Positions 16,627-25,897 of a stretch of 64,000 nucleotides of DNA are shown here, one piece after another; position 1 is the first letter of the stretch, and each line of letters begins with the position of its first letter. The notes below the pieces were generated by a model, which was given only the letters and a program-made list of their open reading frames with translations, ran no database searches and was not told where the DNA came from. The stretch lies in the NCBI GenBank assembly GCA_022820925.1, contig JAJEEO010000003.1:1-64000 (forward strand), given 5' to 3'. The stretch comes from Acidimicrobiia bacterium (lineage in GTDB: Bacteria > Actinomycetota > Acidimicrobiia > Acidimicrobiales > Poriferisodalaceae). The position numbers were made by a program, and so were the translations under genes.

Positions 16627-17082
16627 ACGGTGCCGCTCGTCGGCGTCTGGCGTTGGGCGTTACGCTGTCGGGTCGCCGCTGCTGGGATCACCGGCGAAGG
16701 CAGCCCGCGCTCCGCACACGATGCTAACGAATATTCGCCCGACGCGCATCGAGGTCGCCGTCGGGCAGCAGGGCAAGCGTCGGTGCCAAGCGGGAGACTT
16801 GCCGCGGCATCGCAAAGAGCACGCATGGCGAGAGTGCGGCAAGTGTCGCGGAGCAGCAGGGTTTGCCCACAGGCAATCCACAGGCGACAGTGATCGGGTT
16901 CCGCTGCCTCGCCTCAGCGGAGGTGCTGCGATCCTCTACTCAGGGGAAAGGGTCGCTACTCACGTTAGACATCATCTCGGGAATTGTGCTAGGTTGCGAC
17001 GTGGTTCGGGCACGTTCGAAGGCGGATGCTGCGAGGCGTTACGGTTCGCATGAATCCATCAGCCATGCCGACAGGGGGAGCA
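16627..17082. other. 456-bp intergenic region before the methylamine operon
   Basis: No coding sequence with protein-like composition or a ribosome site was found. A candidate promoter for the downstream operon lies at 16966-16995. The remaining ~330 bases show no hairpin or repeat that I recognise. Confidence 0.5.
16966..16995 (+). promoter_or_regulatory. Candidate promoter of the glnT-glx operon
   Basis: TAGACA (16966-16971) and TAGGTT (16990-16995) are 18 bp apart and would give a leader of about 80 nt before ATG 17083. The -35 is a weak match, so this is tentative. Confidence 0.35.
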
Positions 17083-18483
17083 ATGGCCACAGATCTTGAG
17101 ATGTTCGTCGATGCCGACGGACGCGAGGAACAGATTGCCGAAGTCGAGCGCCGGATAGAGACCGACGGCATCGCCTACCTCTACTGCCAGTTCGTGTCGG
17201 TCACCGGCCGGATCATGGGCAAGGGCATCCCCGCCAAGCACTTCGGGATGATCGCCCGCAAGGGTTTCCAGCTCGTCTACGGCTCCACCGCCAACCTCTT
17301 CATCGATCGTCACGGCAACTACATCGGCTACGGCCCCGAGGCCCGCGAGCTCGTGGGCATCGGCGAGCCCGAGACGTTCATGCCGCTGCCGTGGGATCCC
17401 AAGACGGCACGGGTCTGGTGCACCCTGTTCCGGGGCCGTGAGGAAGAGGTCGATGGCGGCGCCTTCCTCACGTCGGACTGCCGCGGGAATCTGCGGCGGC
17501 TGCACGCCGACTTCGAGGCCAAGCACGGGCTGCACCTGCGGGCCGGCTGCGAGCCGGAGATGATGTGGCTCAAGGCCGATGCAGACGGCAAGCCCACCGT
17601 GGAGGGCATGACCAAGCCGAACTGCTACCACATCGACCAGTTCGCCGAGCTGCAGCCCATCATCCACAAGGTGATCGAGTACTGCGAGGCCATGGGGCTC
17701 GACATGATCCAGGGCGACCACGAGGACGCTCCCGGCCAGCTCGAGCTGAACTTCAACTTCGACCGGGCCGAGCTCACCGCCGACCGCCTCACTACCTACC
17801 GGCAGGTGTGCAAGCAGGTCGGGCGTGAGATGGGCGCCTTCCCGTGCTTCATGCCCAAGCCGTTCATGGGCGTGTCGGCCAACGGCTGCCACCACAACAT
17901 CTCGCTGTGGGACGCCGAGGGCAACAACAAGTTCATGCCCGAAGGCGACAACCCGCAGCTCCCCGGGCCTGTCGGCATGAAGGCCATCGGCGGCATCCTC
18001 ACCCATGTCCGGGCGCTGACGTGCCTGTCATCGCCGACGGTCAACTCCTACCGCCGGCTGTGGGACACCGGCTTCTGGGCGCCGGTCTTCGCGGACTGGG
18101 GATACCAGAACCGCACCACCGCCCTGCGGGTGAGCGCGCCGGGCCGGTTCGAGTACCGCTCGGCGGACAGTTCGGTCAACCCCCACCTGTCGTTTGCCGG
18201 GCTGCTCATGGCGATGGACGACGGCCTCGACCGCAATCTCGACCCGGGCGAGCCCGAGGAACGCAATATCTACGAGGCCATGGAGGCCGGCAAGGACGTG
18301 CAGAAGATCCCCCTCACGCTGGGCGAGGCTCTCGAGGCGCTGCGCAACGACGAGTGCGTCATGCGGTCGCTGCCCGGCGAGATGTCCAAGGTGTTCTTCC
18401 ACTACAAGACCGACGAGTGGGAGCGCTTCCTGCACACCGTGTCCGACTGGGACGTGGAGGAGTACCTCGACGTCCTGCCGTGA
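17083..18483 (+). CDS. glnT: GlnT/GmaS-type glutamine synthetase family ligase (probable gamma-glutamylmethylamide synthetase)
   Basis: 466 residues. The glutamine synthetase fold is shown by EPEMMWL near residue 163, GDHEDAPGQLELNF near 211-224, NGCHHNISLW near 267-276 and GRFEYRSADSSVNPH near 350. The sequence is of the GlnT/GmaS branch rather than GlnA. Enzymes of this branch ligate ammonia or methylamine to glutamate with ATP. The next three genes encode N-methylglutamate-synthase-like subunits, and tmm/tdm are nearby, so methylamine is the likely substrate. ATG 17083 is chosen for its ribosome site AGGGGGAG; earlier in-frame ATGs at 17026-17065 lack one. First gene of a co-directional operon. 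Confidence 0.8.
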   Translation: MATDLEMFVDADGREEQIAEVERRIETDGIAYLYCQFVSVTGRIMGKGIPAKHFGMIARKGFQLVYGSTANLFIDRHGNYIGYGPEARELVGIGEPETFMPLPWDPKTARVWCTLFRGREEEVDGGAFLTSDCRGNLRRLHADFEAKHGLHLRAGCEPEMMWLKADADGKPTVEGMTKPNCYHIDQFAELQPIIHKVIEYCEAMGLDMIQGDHEDAPGQLELNFNFDRAELTADRLTTYRQVCKQVGREMGAFPCFMPKPFMGVSANGCHHNISLWDAEGNNKFMPEGDNPQLPGPVGMKAIGGILTHVRALTCLSSPTVNSYRRLWDTGFWAPVFADWGYQNRTTALRVSAPGRFEYRSADSSVNPHLSFAGLLMAMDDGLDRNLDPGEPEERNIYEAMEAGKDVQKIPLTLGEALEALRNDECVMRSLPGEMSKVFFHYKTDEWERFLHTVSDWDVEEYLDVLP

Positions 18484-18571
18484 GAGGGGCCGACAGCCGT
18501 CCGGCCGGTTCGCCGAGGCGGGCCGGCGCACAACCCGAAAGACCGACAGCACCCACGAAGGGGAGAGCACC

Positions 18572-19501
18572 ATGTGCGGCATAGCCGGAGTGATCCACCG
18601 CGACGGAACCGCCGACATCGGAGCAGAGCTCACGGCGATGCTCCAATCGATGAAGCACCGGGGGCCGGACTCCACCGGCTACGCCGTGTACGGACCGGCC
18701 GACGATCTGGTCGTGATCCGGTTCGTGCTGGCCGAGCCCAACAAGAGCGCGGGCATCGGCATGGCCGAGCGGCTTGAGCGCAACCGGGCCGAGGTGGAGA
18801 GCCGCTTGGCCAAGATCGGCGCCGAGGTGGCCACGGTCACCAGCGAGACCGGGTACGCCTTCCGGGCCACCATCCGCTACGGCGGCGATCTCAAGGCCTT
18901 GGCCGACTACCTCGAAGACGTTCCCGGCTGCGAGGTGCTGTCGCTGGGCAGCTCGCTGGAGATCATCAAGGACCTGGGCGACGCCTCCACGGTGAGCGAT
19001 CAGTACAACCTGGGCTCGTTCCGGGGCACGCACGGCATCGGCCACGTGCGCATGGCCACCGAGTCGGAGGTGGATCTCGCCAGCGCCCACCCCTACTGGG
19101 CCTACCCCTTTGCCGATGTGGCGGTGGTGCACAACGGCCAGCTCACCAACTACCACCAGTGGCGCCGCCGCCTCGAGCAGCACGGCCACCGCTTCCAGAG
19201 CGAGTGCGACTCGGAGATCATCGCCGTGTACCTCGCCGAGTACATGAGCCGGGGCCTGACGCTCGAAACGTCGATGAAGCACAGCCTCGATGATCTCGAC
19301 GGCGTGTTCACCTACGTCTGCGTCACCGGCAACCAGCTGGGCGTCGCCAAGGACGAGATGGCGGCCAAGCCGCTGGTGCTGTTCGAGTCGGAGCCGCTCG
19401 TGGCGGTTGCCACCGAGGAAGTGGCCATCCGGTCACTCGTGAAGCGAGAGGTCGAGACCCGTGATCCCTACGAGCGGGAGGTGCTGGTGTGGCAGGTGTA
19501 G
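18572..19501 (+). CDS. mgsA: Class II glutamine amidotransferase subunit, MgsA/GlxB-like
   Basis: 309 residues. After Met removal the N-terminal Cys of MCGIAGVIHR is the Ntn nucleophile. KHRGPDSTGYA (~29-39) and the later VVHNGQLTNY are class II amidotransferase motifs. In N-methylglutamate synthase the homologous subunit acts on gamma-glutamylmethylamide. It has a central insertion with KIGAEVATVTSETGYAF. The ribosome site AAGGGGAGAG precedes ATG 18572. The 3' end overlaps the next gene by 13 bp. Confidence 0.8.
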   Translation: MCGIAGVIHRDGTADIGAELTAMLQSMKHRGPDSTGYAVYGPADDLVVIRFVLAEPNKSAGIGMAERLERNRAEVESRLAKIGAEVATVTSETGYAFRATIRYGGDLKALADYLEDVPGCEVLSLGSSLEIIKDLGDASTVSDQYNLGSFRGTHGIGHVRMATESEVDLASAHPYWAYPFADVAVVHNGQLTNYHQWRRRLEQHGHRFQSECDSEIIAVYLAEYMSRGLTLETSMKHSLDDLDGVFTYVCVTGNQLGVAKDEMAAKPLVLFESEPLVAVATEEVAIRSLVKREVETRDPYEREVLVWQV

Positions 19502-20283
19502 GTTCCCGCAGCGGCGTCTCCTACGACGCCCGGGGGCTGGTCGAGCCCACTGCCGACATGCCCGACAACGTCGAAGTCGAGGGCGGCCGGGCCCGCTTCG
19601 ATGCGGCCGATTTGACGATCCGCCAGATCAACATGGCGCTGCGCAAGCTCATCTACGACGACGGCATCACCGACGTCACGATCCTGAACCCGGCCTCGAA
19701 GCACTCGCTGGCGGTCGGCATCCTGAAGCGCTGCCGCATCCACTTCGAAGGCAGCCCGGGCTGGTTCGCCTGCGGGCTCATCGACGGCCCCGAGGTGACG
19801 ATCAACGGCCGTGTGGGCTGGTCGGTGGCCGAGAACATGATGTCGGGCGTGGTCATGATCGAGCGAAGCGCCGGATCGCTGACCGGTGCCGCCATCCGCG
19901 GCGGCGACCTGATCGTCAAAGGCGATGTGGGCGCCCGTACCGGCATCGATCAGAAGGGCGGCACGATCATCGTGCTCGGCGACGTCGGCATCAACACCGG
20001 CTTCATGATGCAGCGGGGCCGCCAGATCATCTGCGGCAACGCCGGCATGAACCTGGGCGACTCGATGTACGACGGCGAGATCTACGTGGCCGGCACGGTG
20101 GCCTCGCTGGGGGTCGATTGCGTTCCCGGCGACTGGACCGATGCCGACACCGAGCTGATCGAGCGCAAGTTCCGCATCCACGGGCTGGGCGACCCGCCCG
20201 AATTCCAGAAATTCGTCTGCGGCAAGGTGCTGCACAACTACGACCAGCTTGAGCCGTCCGAGCGCAAGCTGGTGATCCACTAG
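19489..20283 (+). CDS. mgsB: GltB C-terminal (GXGXG) domain subunit, MgsB/GlxC-like
   Basis: 264 residues. The repeated short beta-turn pattern is that of the glutamate synthase GXGXG beta-helix: GGDLIVKGDVGARTGID, GGTIIVLGDVG, GDSMYDGEIYVAG. It forms the structural middle subunit between amidotransferase and FMN subunits. GTG 19489 overlaps the preceding gene by 13 bp, indicating translational coupling, and the next gene follows 19 bp later. Confidence 0.8.
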   Translation: MAGVGSRSGVSYDARGLVEPTADMPDNVEVEGGRARFDAADLTIRQINMALRKLIYDDGITDVTILNPASKHSLAVGILKRCRIHFEGSPGWFACGLIDGPEVTINGRVGWSVAENMMSGVVMIERSAGSLTGAAIRGGDLIVKGDVGARTGIDQKGGTIIVLGDVGINTGFMMQRGRQIICGNAGMNLGDSMYDGEIYVAGTVASLGVDCVPGDWTDADTELIERKFRIHGLGDPPEFQKFVCGKVLHNYDQLEPSERKLVIH

Positions 20284-20302
20284 GGGCAGGGGAGGAGCCG
20301 TC

Positions 20303-21706
20303 ATGGCTGACGAGAATGAGGTGAACAAGAGCACCGACGTGCTCGGCAAGAGCCGGATCTTCACCCCCGAGGTCATCAACGACATCCACGTGAAGTCCGA
20401 GCTGGGCCGCTACCGGATGCGGGGGTTCTCGATCTTCAAGAAGATCCCCCACTGGGACGAACTGGTGTTCCTGCCGGGCACTCTCACCCGGTTCGTGATC
20501 GAGGGTTACCGGGAGAAGTGCGAGACCAAGACGGTCATCGGCTCACGCTTCGCCTCCAAGCCGCTCGAGCTCGACATCCCGGTGTACATCACCGGCATGA
20601 GCTTCGGCGCGCTGTCGCTGGAAGCCAAGATGGCGCTGGCCAAGGGCGCCTCGATGGCCGGCACCGCCACCTGCTCGGGCGAGGGCGGCATGATCCCGCC
20701 CGAGCGTGACCTGTCGACCAAGTGGTACTACCAGATCATCCAGAGCCGCTACGGCTTCAACCCGCACCACCTGATGCTGGCCGACGCCGTGGAGTTCTTC
20801 ATCGGCCAGGGCTGCAAGGTGGGCCTCGGCGGCCACCTGATGGGGCAGAAGGTCACCGAGCAGGTGGCCGAGATGCGCTCGCTGCCCGCAGGCATCGACC
20901 AGCGCTCGCCCGCTCGCCACCCTGACTGGCTCGGACCCGACGACCTGTCGCTGAAGATCCAAGAGGTGCGTGAGGCCACCGACTACCAGATCCCGATCCA
21001 GCTCAAGCTGGGGTCGGCCCGGGTGTACGACGACGTGCGGATGGCCGCCAAGTGCGGCCCCGACGTCATCTACCTCGACGGCGCCGAGGGCGGCACCGGC
21101 GCCGGGCCGCACCTGGCCACCGAGGAGACCGGCATCCCGCTGATGGCGGCCATCCCTGAGGCCCGCCGGGCGCTGGAGGATGTCGGCCTCGCTGACGACA
21201 TCGACCTGGTGGTGGCGGGCGGCATCCGCAACGGCGGCGACGTGGCCAAGTGCCTGGCGCTGGGCGCGAACGCGGTTGCGCTCGGCACGGCAGCCCTGAT
21301 GGCGCTCAACTGCAACAAGGAGATCCCCGGCGTCACCGACTACGAGGGCACCATCGGCGTGCCGGCGGGCGAGTGCTACCACTGCCACACCGGCCGTTGC
21401 CCGGTAGGTGTGGCCACCCAGGATGTCGAGCTGCGCAAGCGCCTCGATGTCGACGAGGCGGCCCTGCGGGTCTACAACTTCCTGATCACCCTGACCATGG
21501 AAGTTCAGATGCTGGCCCGGGCCTGCGGCAAGACCGACATCCATTCACTGGAACCCGAGGACCTGGCGGCGCTGACGCACGAGGCGGCAGCCATGGCCAA
21601 GGTGCCGATCGCCGGCACCAACTACATCCCGGGCGTCACCGAGGAGCGGACTCTGGCGGAGATCCGCGACCTCTTCGACAAGCACGTGATCGACGGAGGG
21701 CTGTAG
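20303..21706 (+). CDS. mgsC: FMN-binding glutamate synthase-like subunit, MgsC/GlxD-like
   Basis: 467 residues. The TIM-barrel FMN domain shows ITGMSFGALS, GEGGMIPPER, IQLKLGSARVYDD, DGAEGGTGAGP and VAGGIRNGGDV. The iron-sulfur cluster cysteines are C358, C361 and C366 (GECYHCHTGRCPVG). This subunit would transfer the methylamine group to 2-oxoglutarate, giving N-methylglutamate. The ribosome site GGGGAGGAG precedes ATG 20303. The next start is 3 bp after its stop. Confidence 0.85.
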   Translation: MADENEVNKSTDVLGKSRIFTPEVINDIHVKSELGRYRMRGFSIFKKIPHWDELVFLPGTLTRFVIEGYREKCETKTVIGSRFASKPLELDIPVYITGMSFGALSLEAKMALAKGASMAGTATCSGEGGMIPPERDLSTKWYYQIIQSRYGFNPHHLMLADAVEFFIGQGCKVGLGGHLMGQKVTEQVAEMRSLPAGIDQRSPARHPDWLGPDDLSLKIQEVREATDYQIPIQLKLGSARVYDDVRMAAKCGPDVIYLDGAEGGTGAGPHLATEETGIPLMAAIPEARRALEDVGLADDIDLVVAGGIRNGGDVAKCLALGANAVALGTAALMALNCNKEIPGVTDYEGTIGVPAGECYHCHTGRCPVGVATQDVELRKRLDVDEAALRVYNFLITLTMEVQMLARACGKTDIHSLEPEDLAALTHEAAAMAKVPIAGTNYIPGVTEERTLAEIRDLFDKHVIDGGL

Positions 21707-21708
21707 GC

Positions 21709-22164
21709 ATGGCTGGACAAGCAAGCACCGGCGAGAGCACGCGCGAGACGCGCACCGTTGCCATCGACGCGGAGGTGCTGGCGGGCAAGCGGTTCCCGTA
21801 CCAGGAGGACATGTCGCTGGTGGAAGGCATCGACCTGCTGGCGCTCACGCCGGGGCCCGACATCAACTGGCTCGAGGACATCACGCTGCTGGAGGAAGAC
21901 GGCGTACCCGCCGTGTTCGACCGCTACTCCAACTCGTTCCTGAAGATCTACTTCGAGATCCCCGAGGGCCGCGAGAACGAGATCGCCCGCAAGGTGCTGA
22001 TGAAGCACCTCACCGAGGGCAACAGCTACGGCATCACGCTCAAGGACATCCACTGCAAGTTCCCGCAGGTGGAGCTGGGACCGTGGGTGGAGAACTCCCG
22101 CATCGTCGGCACCGAATGGCGCCCGCCGGTGCTGGAGGGCTGGGAGGCCCCAGCCGGCCACTGA
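21709..22164 (+). CDS. Uncharacterised soluble protein between mgsC and the DAO flavoprotein
   Basis: 151 residues, not recognised. The C-terminal ~100 residues look well folded: INWLEDITLLEEDGVPAVFD, LKIYFEIPEGRENEIARKVL, GITLKDIHCKFPQVELGPWV. The single Cys (HCKFP) lies near residue 124. No membrane segment is present. It sits where mgd subunits occur in other N-methylglutamate operons, but it does not resemble the short zinc-binding MgdB/SoxD that I know. Tight packing suggests a part in the same pathway. Confidence 0.65.
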   Translation: MAGQASTGESTRETRTVAIDAEVLAGKRFPYQEDMSLVEGIDLLALTPGPDINWLEDITLLEEDGVPAVFDRYSNSFLKIYFEIPEGRENEIARKVLMKHLTEGNSYGITLKDIHCKFPQVELGPWVENSRIVGTEWRPPVLEGWEAPAGH

Positions 22165-22264
22165 GCCGGCACTCGCCGACCGCCCAGCGTCGCCCCACAC
22201 GGCACACGCCCCCGCACAACGACACAGCGACACAGCGACACCCCACGATCAAGAAGGCAACGGC

Positions 22265-23596
22265 ATGGCACTACCGAGCAGCGCTCGTTACGTCATCATC
22301 GGCTCGGGCATCCACGGCCTGTCCACGGCATGGAACCTCGCCCGCGACCTGCGGTCGTCAGGCCGGGGCTCGGGCGCGGACATCGTCGTGATCGACAAGT
22401 CGGGTGTGGGTGCGGGCGCCTCGGGCATCGCCTGCGGCGTCATCCGCAACAACTACTTCCAGCCGGCCATGCGCGAGCTGATGGCCCACTCGGTGGACGT
22501 GTGGGACAGCGACCCAGAGGCGTTCTCGTATCACCCAGTCGGCTACATGCAGATCAGCCACGAGGCGATGCGCGCCGACGTGGCGTCGATCCATGCCCAG
22601 CAGCAGGCCATCGGCTACTCGTCCACGTTCGTCGAAGGCGCCGCTGCCTCTGACAGCTACATGAAGGGCATCTTCGATGACTGGCAGGCCCAGGGCATCA
22701 CCAGCGTGCTGCATGAGCACCGCGGCGGGTATGCCAACAACATGGCCTCGCTGAAAGGTCTGCTGGGCAAGGCTGAAGCCGAAGAGGTCAACGTGGTCGG
22801 CGGCGTGACCGTCACCGGGTTCGACCGGGACGCATCGGGGGCAGTCACCACGGTGCTCACCGATCAGGGCCCGGTGCGCTGTGAGCACGTGGTGGTGGCC
22901 GTGGGGCCGTGGGTGCAGAAGATCTGGGCCATGCTCGGCCTGCCCACCACTACCGACATCGCGGGCGGCGACGGTGAGCTGCACAACGTGCCCACGTGGA
23001 CCTACATGTGCCTGCAGGAGGGCACGCTGACGGTCGATCCCGGCTACCTCACCGACAACGAGGGCAACATGCCGCCGGTGGTGCACGTCGACACCGACGC
23101 TCCGCTGTACGACGCCGACGGGCTGGTCACCGAGGGTCCGTGGGGCATCTACTACAAGCCCGACTTCAACTTCGGCGGCGTGCAGGGCGGCTACATGCCC
23201 TATGTGGTCGACAAGCCGTCAGATGAGGTGGCTGTGGATCCCTACGGGCCCGACTCGCCCGACTTCGTGGTGGGCGGCGACTTCTACCGCACCTGGACAG
23301 CGGCGCTGGCGCACTGCCACAAGCGCTTCGAGGGCAAGAACCACCTCATCAGCGACGAGCCCTCAGGCGGCATCGGCAGCTTCTCGCCCGACAACTTCCC
23401 GGTGTTCGACACCTTCTGCGACAACGCCTTCTTCATCGCCGATTCGAATCACGGCTACAAGATGATCGGCGTGGGCGCACTGGTCGCCAAGGAGCTGCTG
23501 GGCGAGCCCCAGGCGCTGCTCGAGCCCTTCCGCTACTCCCGCTACGCCGAAGGCCGGCTCCACCCGGTGAGCAACTCCCCCTACCCCTGGAGCTGA
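22265..23596 (+). CDS. DAO-family FAD oxidoreductase, candidate N-methylglutamate or sarcosine oxidase
   Basis: 443 residues. A dinucleotide-binding VIIGSGIHGLSTAWNL (residues ~10-25) identifies an FAD DAO-type oxidase related to sarcosine oxidase beta (SoxB/MgdA). VDVWDSDPEAFSYHPVGYMQ, VVVAVGPWVQKI and the C-terminal DSNHGYKMIGVGALVAKELLG fit the family. The usual soxD, soxA and soxG partners are absent, so it may work as a single subunit. It closes the glnT-mgs operon and is followed by a strong hairpin. N-methylglutamate is a contextual guess; sarcosine or dimethylglycine are alternatives. Confidence 0.75.
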   Translation: MALPSSARYVIIGSGIHGLSTAWNLARDLRSSGRGSGADIVVIDKSGVGAGASGIACGVIRNNYFQPAMRELMAHSVDVWDSDPEAFSYHPVGYMQISHEAMRADVASIHAQQQAIGYSSTFVEGAAASDSYMKGIFDDWQAQGITSVLHEHRGGYANNMASLKGLLGKAEAEEVNVVGGVTVTGFDRDASGAVTTVLTDQGPVRCEHVVVAVGPWVQKIWAMLGLPTTTDIAGGDGELHNVPTWTYMCLQEGTLTVDPGYLTDNEGNMPPVVHVDTDAPLYDADGLVTEGPWGIYYKPDFNFGGVQGGYMPYVVDKPSDEVAVDPYGPDSPDFVVGGDFYRTWTAALAHCHKRFEGKNHLISDEPSGGIGSFSPDNFPVFDTFCDNAFFIADSNHGYKMIGVGALVAKELLGEPQALLEPFRYSRYAEGRLHPVSNSPYPWS

Positions 23597-23605
23597 CTGT
23601 TCTCT

Positions 23606-23634
23606 GCGAGCGCCGAAGCTTCGCCGGCGCTCGC
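23606..23634. terminator. Terminator hairpin after the glnT-mgs-DAO operon
   Basis: GCGAGCGCCG (23606-23615) pairs perfectly with CGGCGCTCGC (23625-23634); the 9-nt loop contains a HindIII-like AAGCTT. It is 10 bp after the DAO stop. There is no T-tract, which is common for high-GC actinobacterial terminators. Confidence 0.6.
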
Positions 23635-23645
23635 CCCAGAAGGCG

Positions 23646-23742
23646 GCTAGGCGCGGGCGCTGGGGCCGTAGGACAGGTGCATCAGGTCGCCCTCGGCGAA
23701 GCGTGAGGGCCGCAGCGCGCTGATGTCGATCGGGGGTGCGTC
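23646..23742 (-). pseudogene. Orphan 3' end of a second DAO oxidoreductase gene
   Basis: On the minus strand this encodes the last 31 residues and TAG of a DAO gene, in frame: DAPPIDISALRPSRFAEGDL and MHLSYGPSARA. It matches the 3' end of the DAO gene at 26623-27945 with 4 mismatches in 97 bp (26622-26718). The change FADRDL to FAEGDL shows divergence while staying in frame, so it is probably the remnant of a paralogue, not a fresh target duplication. The rest of that gene is missing; the restriction-modification cassette begins immediately beyond. Confidence 0.75.
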
Positions 23743-23879
23743 AGCCAGTCCGCAGGGTGTGTCACGATGCGGAGGGAGTCGTCTCAGCGGCGACGAGCAT
23801 GTCGCTGTCACAGGGTCCTGTGACAATCGGATGCCCCACGTCGATGGCGTCGCCAGAGAAGTCTGAGGTAGAGAGATTC

Positions 23880-25844
23880 ATGACCACGATGACTGCTGCG
23901 TCTGTCGATCTGGCCAGAGAATTCGATGACCTTCACCAACTGCTCTACATGCGCGGCGGCATCCGTCCTTCGAACGCGGCGGTCGATGAGCTCACAAAGC
24001 TGCTCCTGCTGAAGATCGCAGCTGAGCGTGAGCCTGATGCCGTCATTGTCGGCTTGGGAGAGCTCGGATCGGTTGTGAACGACATCCGGCTCGGCAACCG
24101 CGAAAGCGTCCAGTTGGGCAAGGCAGCGTTCAGGGCGGCCAATTGCCTGCCGTCCCTTGGCGCACGCTTGCCAGACGGCGGGGTTCAGACTGTTTGGCCC
24201 CCCGATGAGCCCCTCCGAGTCTCAAGGTCAGATGTGCTCTCCGAGGCCTTGCGCATTCTTGAGGGCATCGAGTTTGGTGCTGCCGGGGCATACGACCCCT
24301 TGGGCACGGCCTTCGACGTTTTTCTGCGTGGGAAGTACGAGCACGCGGGAGGCCTCGGTACCTACCTCACTCCGGAAGGCGTCGTGGACCTCATGGTGAA
24401 CGTTGGCTTCGAGCTCCTCGAGGCTTCTGAACTCGAGATTGCAGGTTCGAGCCTCATGGGAGACCCTTGCTGCGGCAGCGGTCGTTTTCTCGTTGGCCTT
24501 CTTGCCGAGGCGCGGAGGCGCCGGGTCGACGAGCGTTGGCTCGACAACGGCCACCTGCTGTTCGGGGCCGACCAGTCGGCGTCGTCGGTAGCCATGGCAC
24601 GTGTCAATCTCTTGGCCGCTGGTGTTCGTGCACCAGAGGTGTTCGTCGTCGAAGATTCCATCACCGACCGGCAGGTATCGCAGCGGTGCGGCCGATTCTC
24701 GTTGATCCTGACGAATCCGCCGTTTGGCGACAAGAAATACGACTCGGCGGAGGGAATCCAGCAGGCTGCCGACGTGTTCCCGGCGTTGGCGGGCTCTTGC
24801 CGGGTTGACCCCGCACTCGCATTTGTGGCCCGTTGCATAGAGCTGCTCGCGCCGGGTGGCATCGCAGGCATCGTCCTGCCCGACGGTGTCGCAGATGGCC
24901 GGGCGATGCGGAAGCTCCTCCTCGAAGAGGCACGACTCGATCTGCCGGTCGGCATCGAGGGGGTCATCAGTCTTCCGCCAGCTACGTTCGCTCCTGCCGG
25001 AACCACCGCCAAGACCAGCGTCATCTTTCTCCGGAAGTCGGCGCCGGCGCCGCAGAAGTGCGTGTTTCTCGCGCGCGCTGACCACGTCGGTTTCGTCATG
25101 AGCAAGGGCTCACCGGCATGTGATCCGAAGGGTGATGATCTCCCGAGGCTCGCTGACGACATTCGGAGCCTGATCTCAGAACCGCGTTCGTGGCGACCAT
25201 CAGAGCGGTTGGCTCGAAGGCGGTTCGCCGAGTTGACCAGCCTCGACGCTTCGACCCTCGATGAGGCGGCGGAAGCGGCCAGGGTGTCGCTCAAGAATGC
25301 CGGGGGTATTGAAGCTCGGGCGATCCTTCGCTTTGGCGGCAAACGTCGTGCGCACGTCGCTGGCGATCAGCCATTCGTCTCGATCCTTCATGTCAACGAA
25401 CTCGGTGCAGTCGACTGGCATCTTGCCGGCGAGCATCGGCCAGTGACTCCCGGACAACTCGCAGAACCCGGCGACGTACTCGTTTCGTTGCTCAACCCGC
25501 GCAAATTCCGCGCCGCAGTTGTTCCCGAGAGCGCTGGGCGAATTCAATGCTCAGCAGAATTCGGGGTGTATCGCTCAGACATTGACCCGTACGCAACGTT
25601 GGTGCTGCTCCAGCATCCGCTTGTTCGTCGGCAGATCGCTCCGCTGGGTCGGGGCACATCGAGTTCGCGCCGCAGAATCGACGCAACCGATGTGCTCTCG
25701 CTCATGCTGCCGCCTTTCGACGATTCGTGGGTTGGACAGGCAGGCGAGGCTGCGCGAGATCACCTTGAGGGCATTGCCAGAGCCACCGACGGCTTGCGAA
25801 ACCTCTATGCGGACCTATGCCGCCATCGCCCTCCCGAAGAATGA
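23880..25844 (+). CDS. N6-adenine DNA methyltransferase with C-terminal specificity-like domain
   Basis: 654 residues. AdoMet motif I is DPCCGSGRF (~195-203) and the catalytic motif IV is NPPF starting at N279, as in gamma-class N6-adenine methylases of the HsdM fold. From about residue 470 on, ILHVNELGAVDWHLAG and GTSSSRRRIDATDVLSLMLP resemble a half type I specificity subunit, so methylase and target recognition appear fused. A ribosome site (GTAGAGAG) supports ATG 23880. The partner endonuclease gene converges from the right. The fusion plan suits type IIG-like or stand-alone type II modification. Confidence 0.8.
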   Translation: MTTMTAASVDLAREFDDLHQLLYMRGGIRPSNAAVDELTKLLLLKIAAEREPDAVIVGLGELGSVVNDIRLGNRESVQLGKAAFRAANCLPSLGARLPDGGVQTVWPPDEPLRVSRSDVLSEALRILEGIEFGAAGAYDPLGTAFDVFLRGKYEHAGGLGTYLTPEGVVDLMVNVGFELLEASELEIAGSSLMGDPCCGSGRFLVGLLAEARRRRVDERWLDNGHLLFGADQSASSVAMARVNLLAAGVRAPEVFVVEDSITDRQVSQRCGRFSLILTNPPFGDKKYDSAEGIQQAADVFPALAGSCRVDPALAFVARCIELLAPGGIAGIVLPDGVADGRAMRKLLLEEARLDLPVGIEGVISLPPATFAPAGTTAKTSVIFLRKSAPAPQKCVFLARADHVGFVMSKGSPACDPKGDDLPRLADDIRSLISEPRSWRPSERLARRRFAELTSLDASTLDEAAEAARVSLKNAGGIEARAILRFGGKRRAHVAGDQPFVSILHVNELGAVDWHLAGEHRPVTPGQLAEPGDVLVSLLNPRKFRAAVVPESAGRIQCSAEFGVYRSDIDPYATLVLLQHPLVRRQIAPLGRGTSSSRRRIDATDVLSLMLPPFDDSWVGQAGEAARDHLEGIARATDGLRNLYADLCRHRPPEE

Positions 25845-25897
25845 GAAGGAGAGATCCAGCAGGTCACTGGCCGCGGTTGCGGCACCATCGACAGTGA

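Noticed and set aside
16630..17053. Two short plus-strand frames before the glnT operon
   Set aside because: Arg/Ser-rich composition, no ribosome site, no similarity; they fall in the promoter region.
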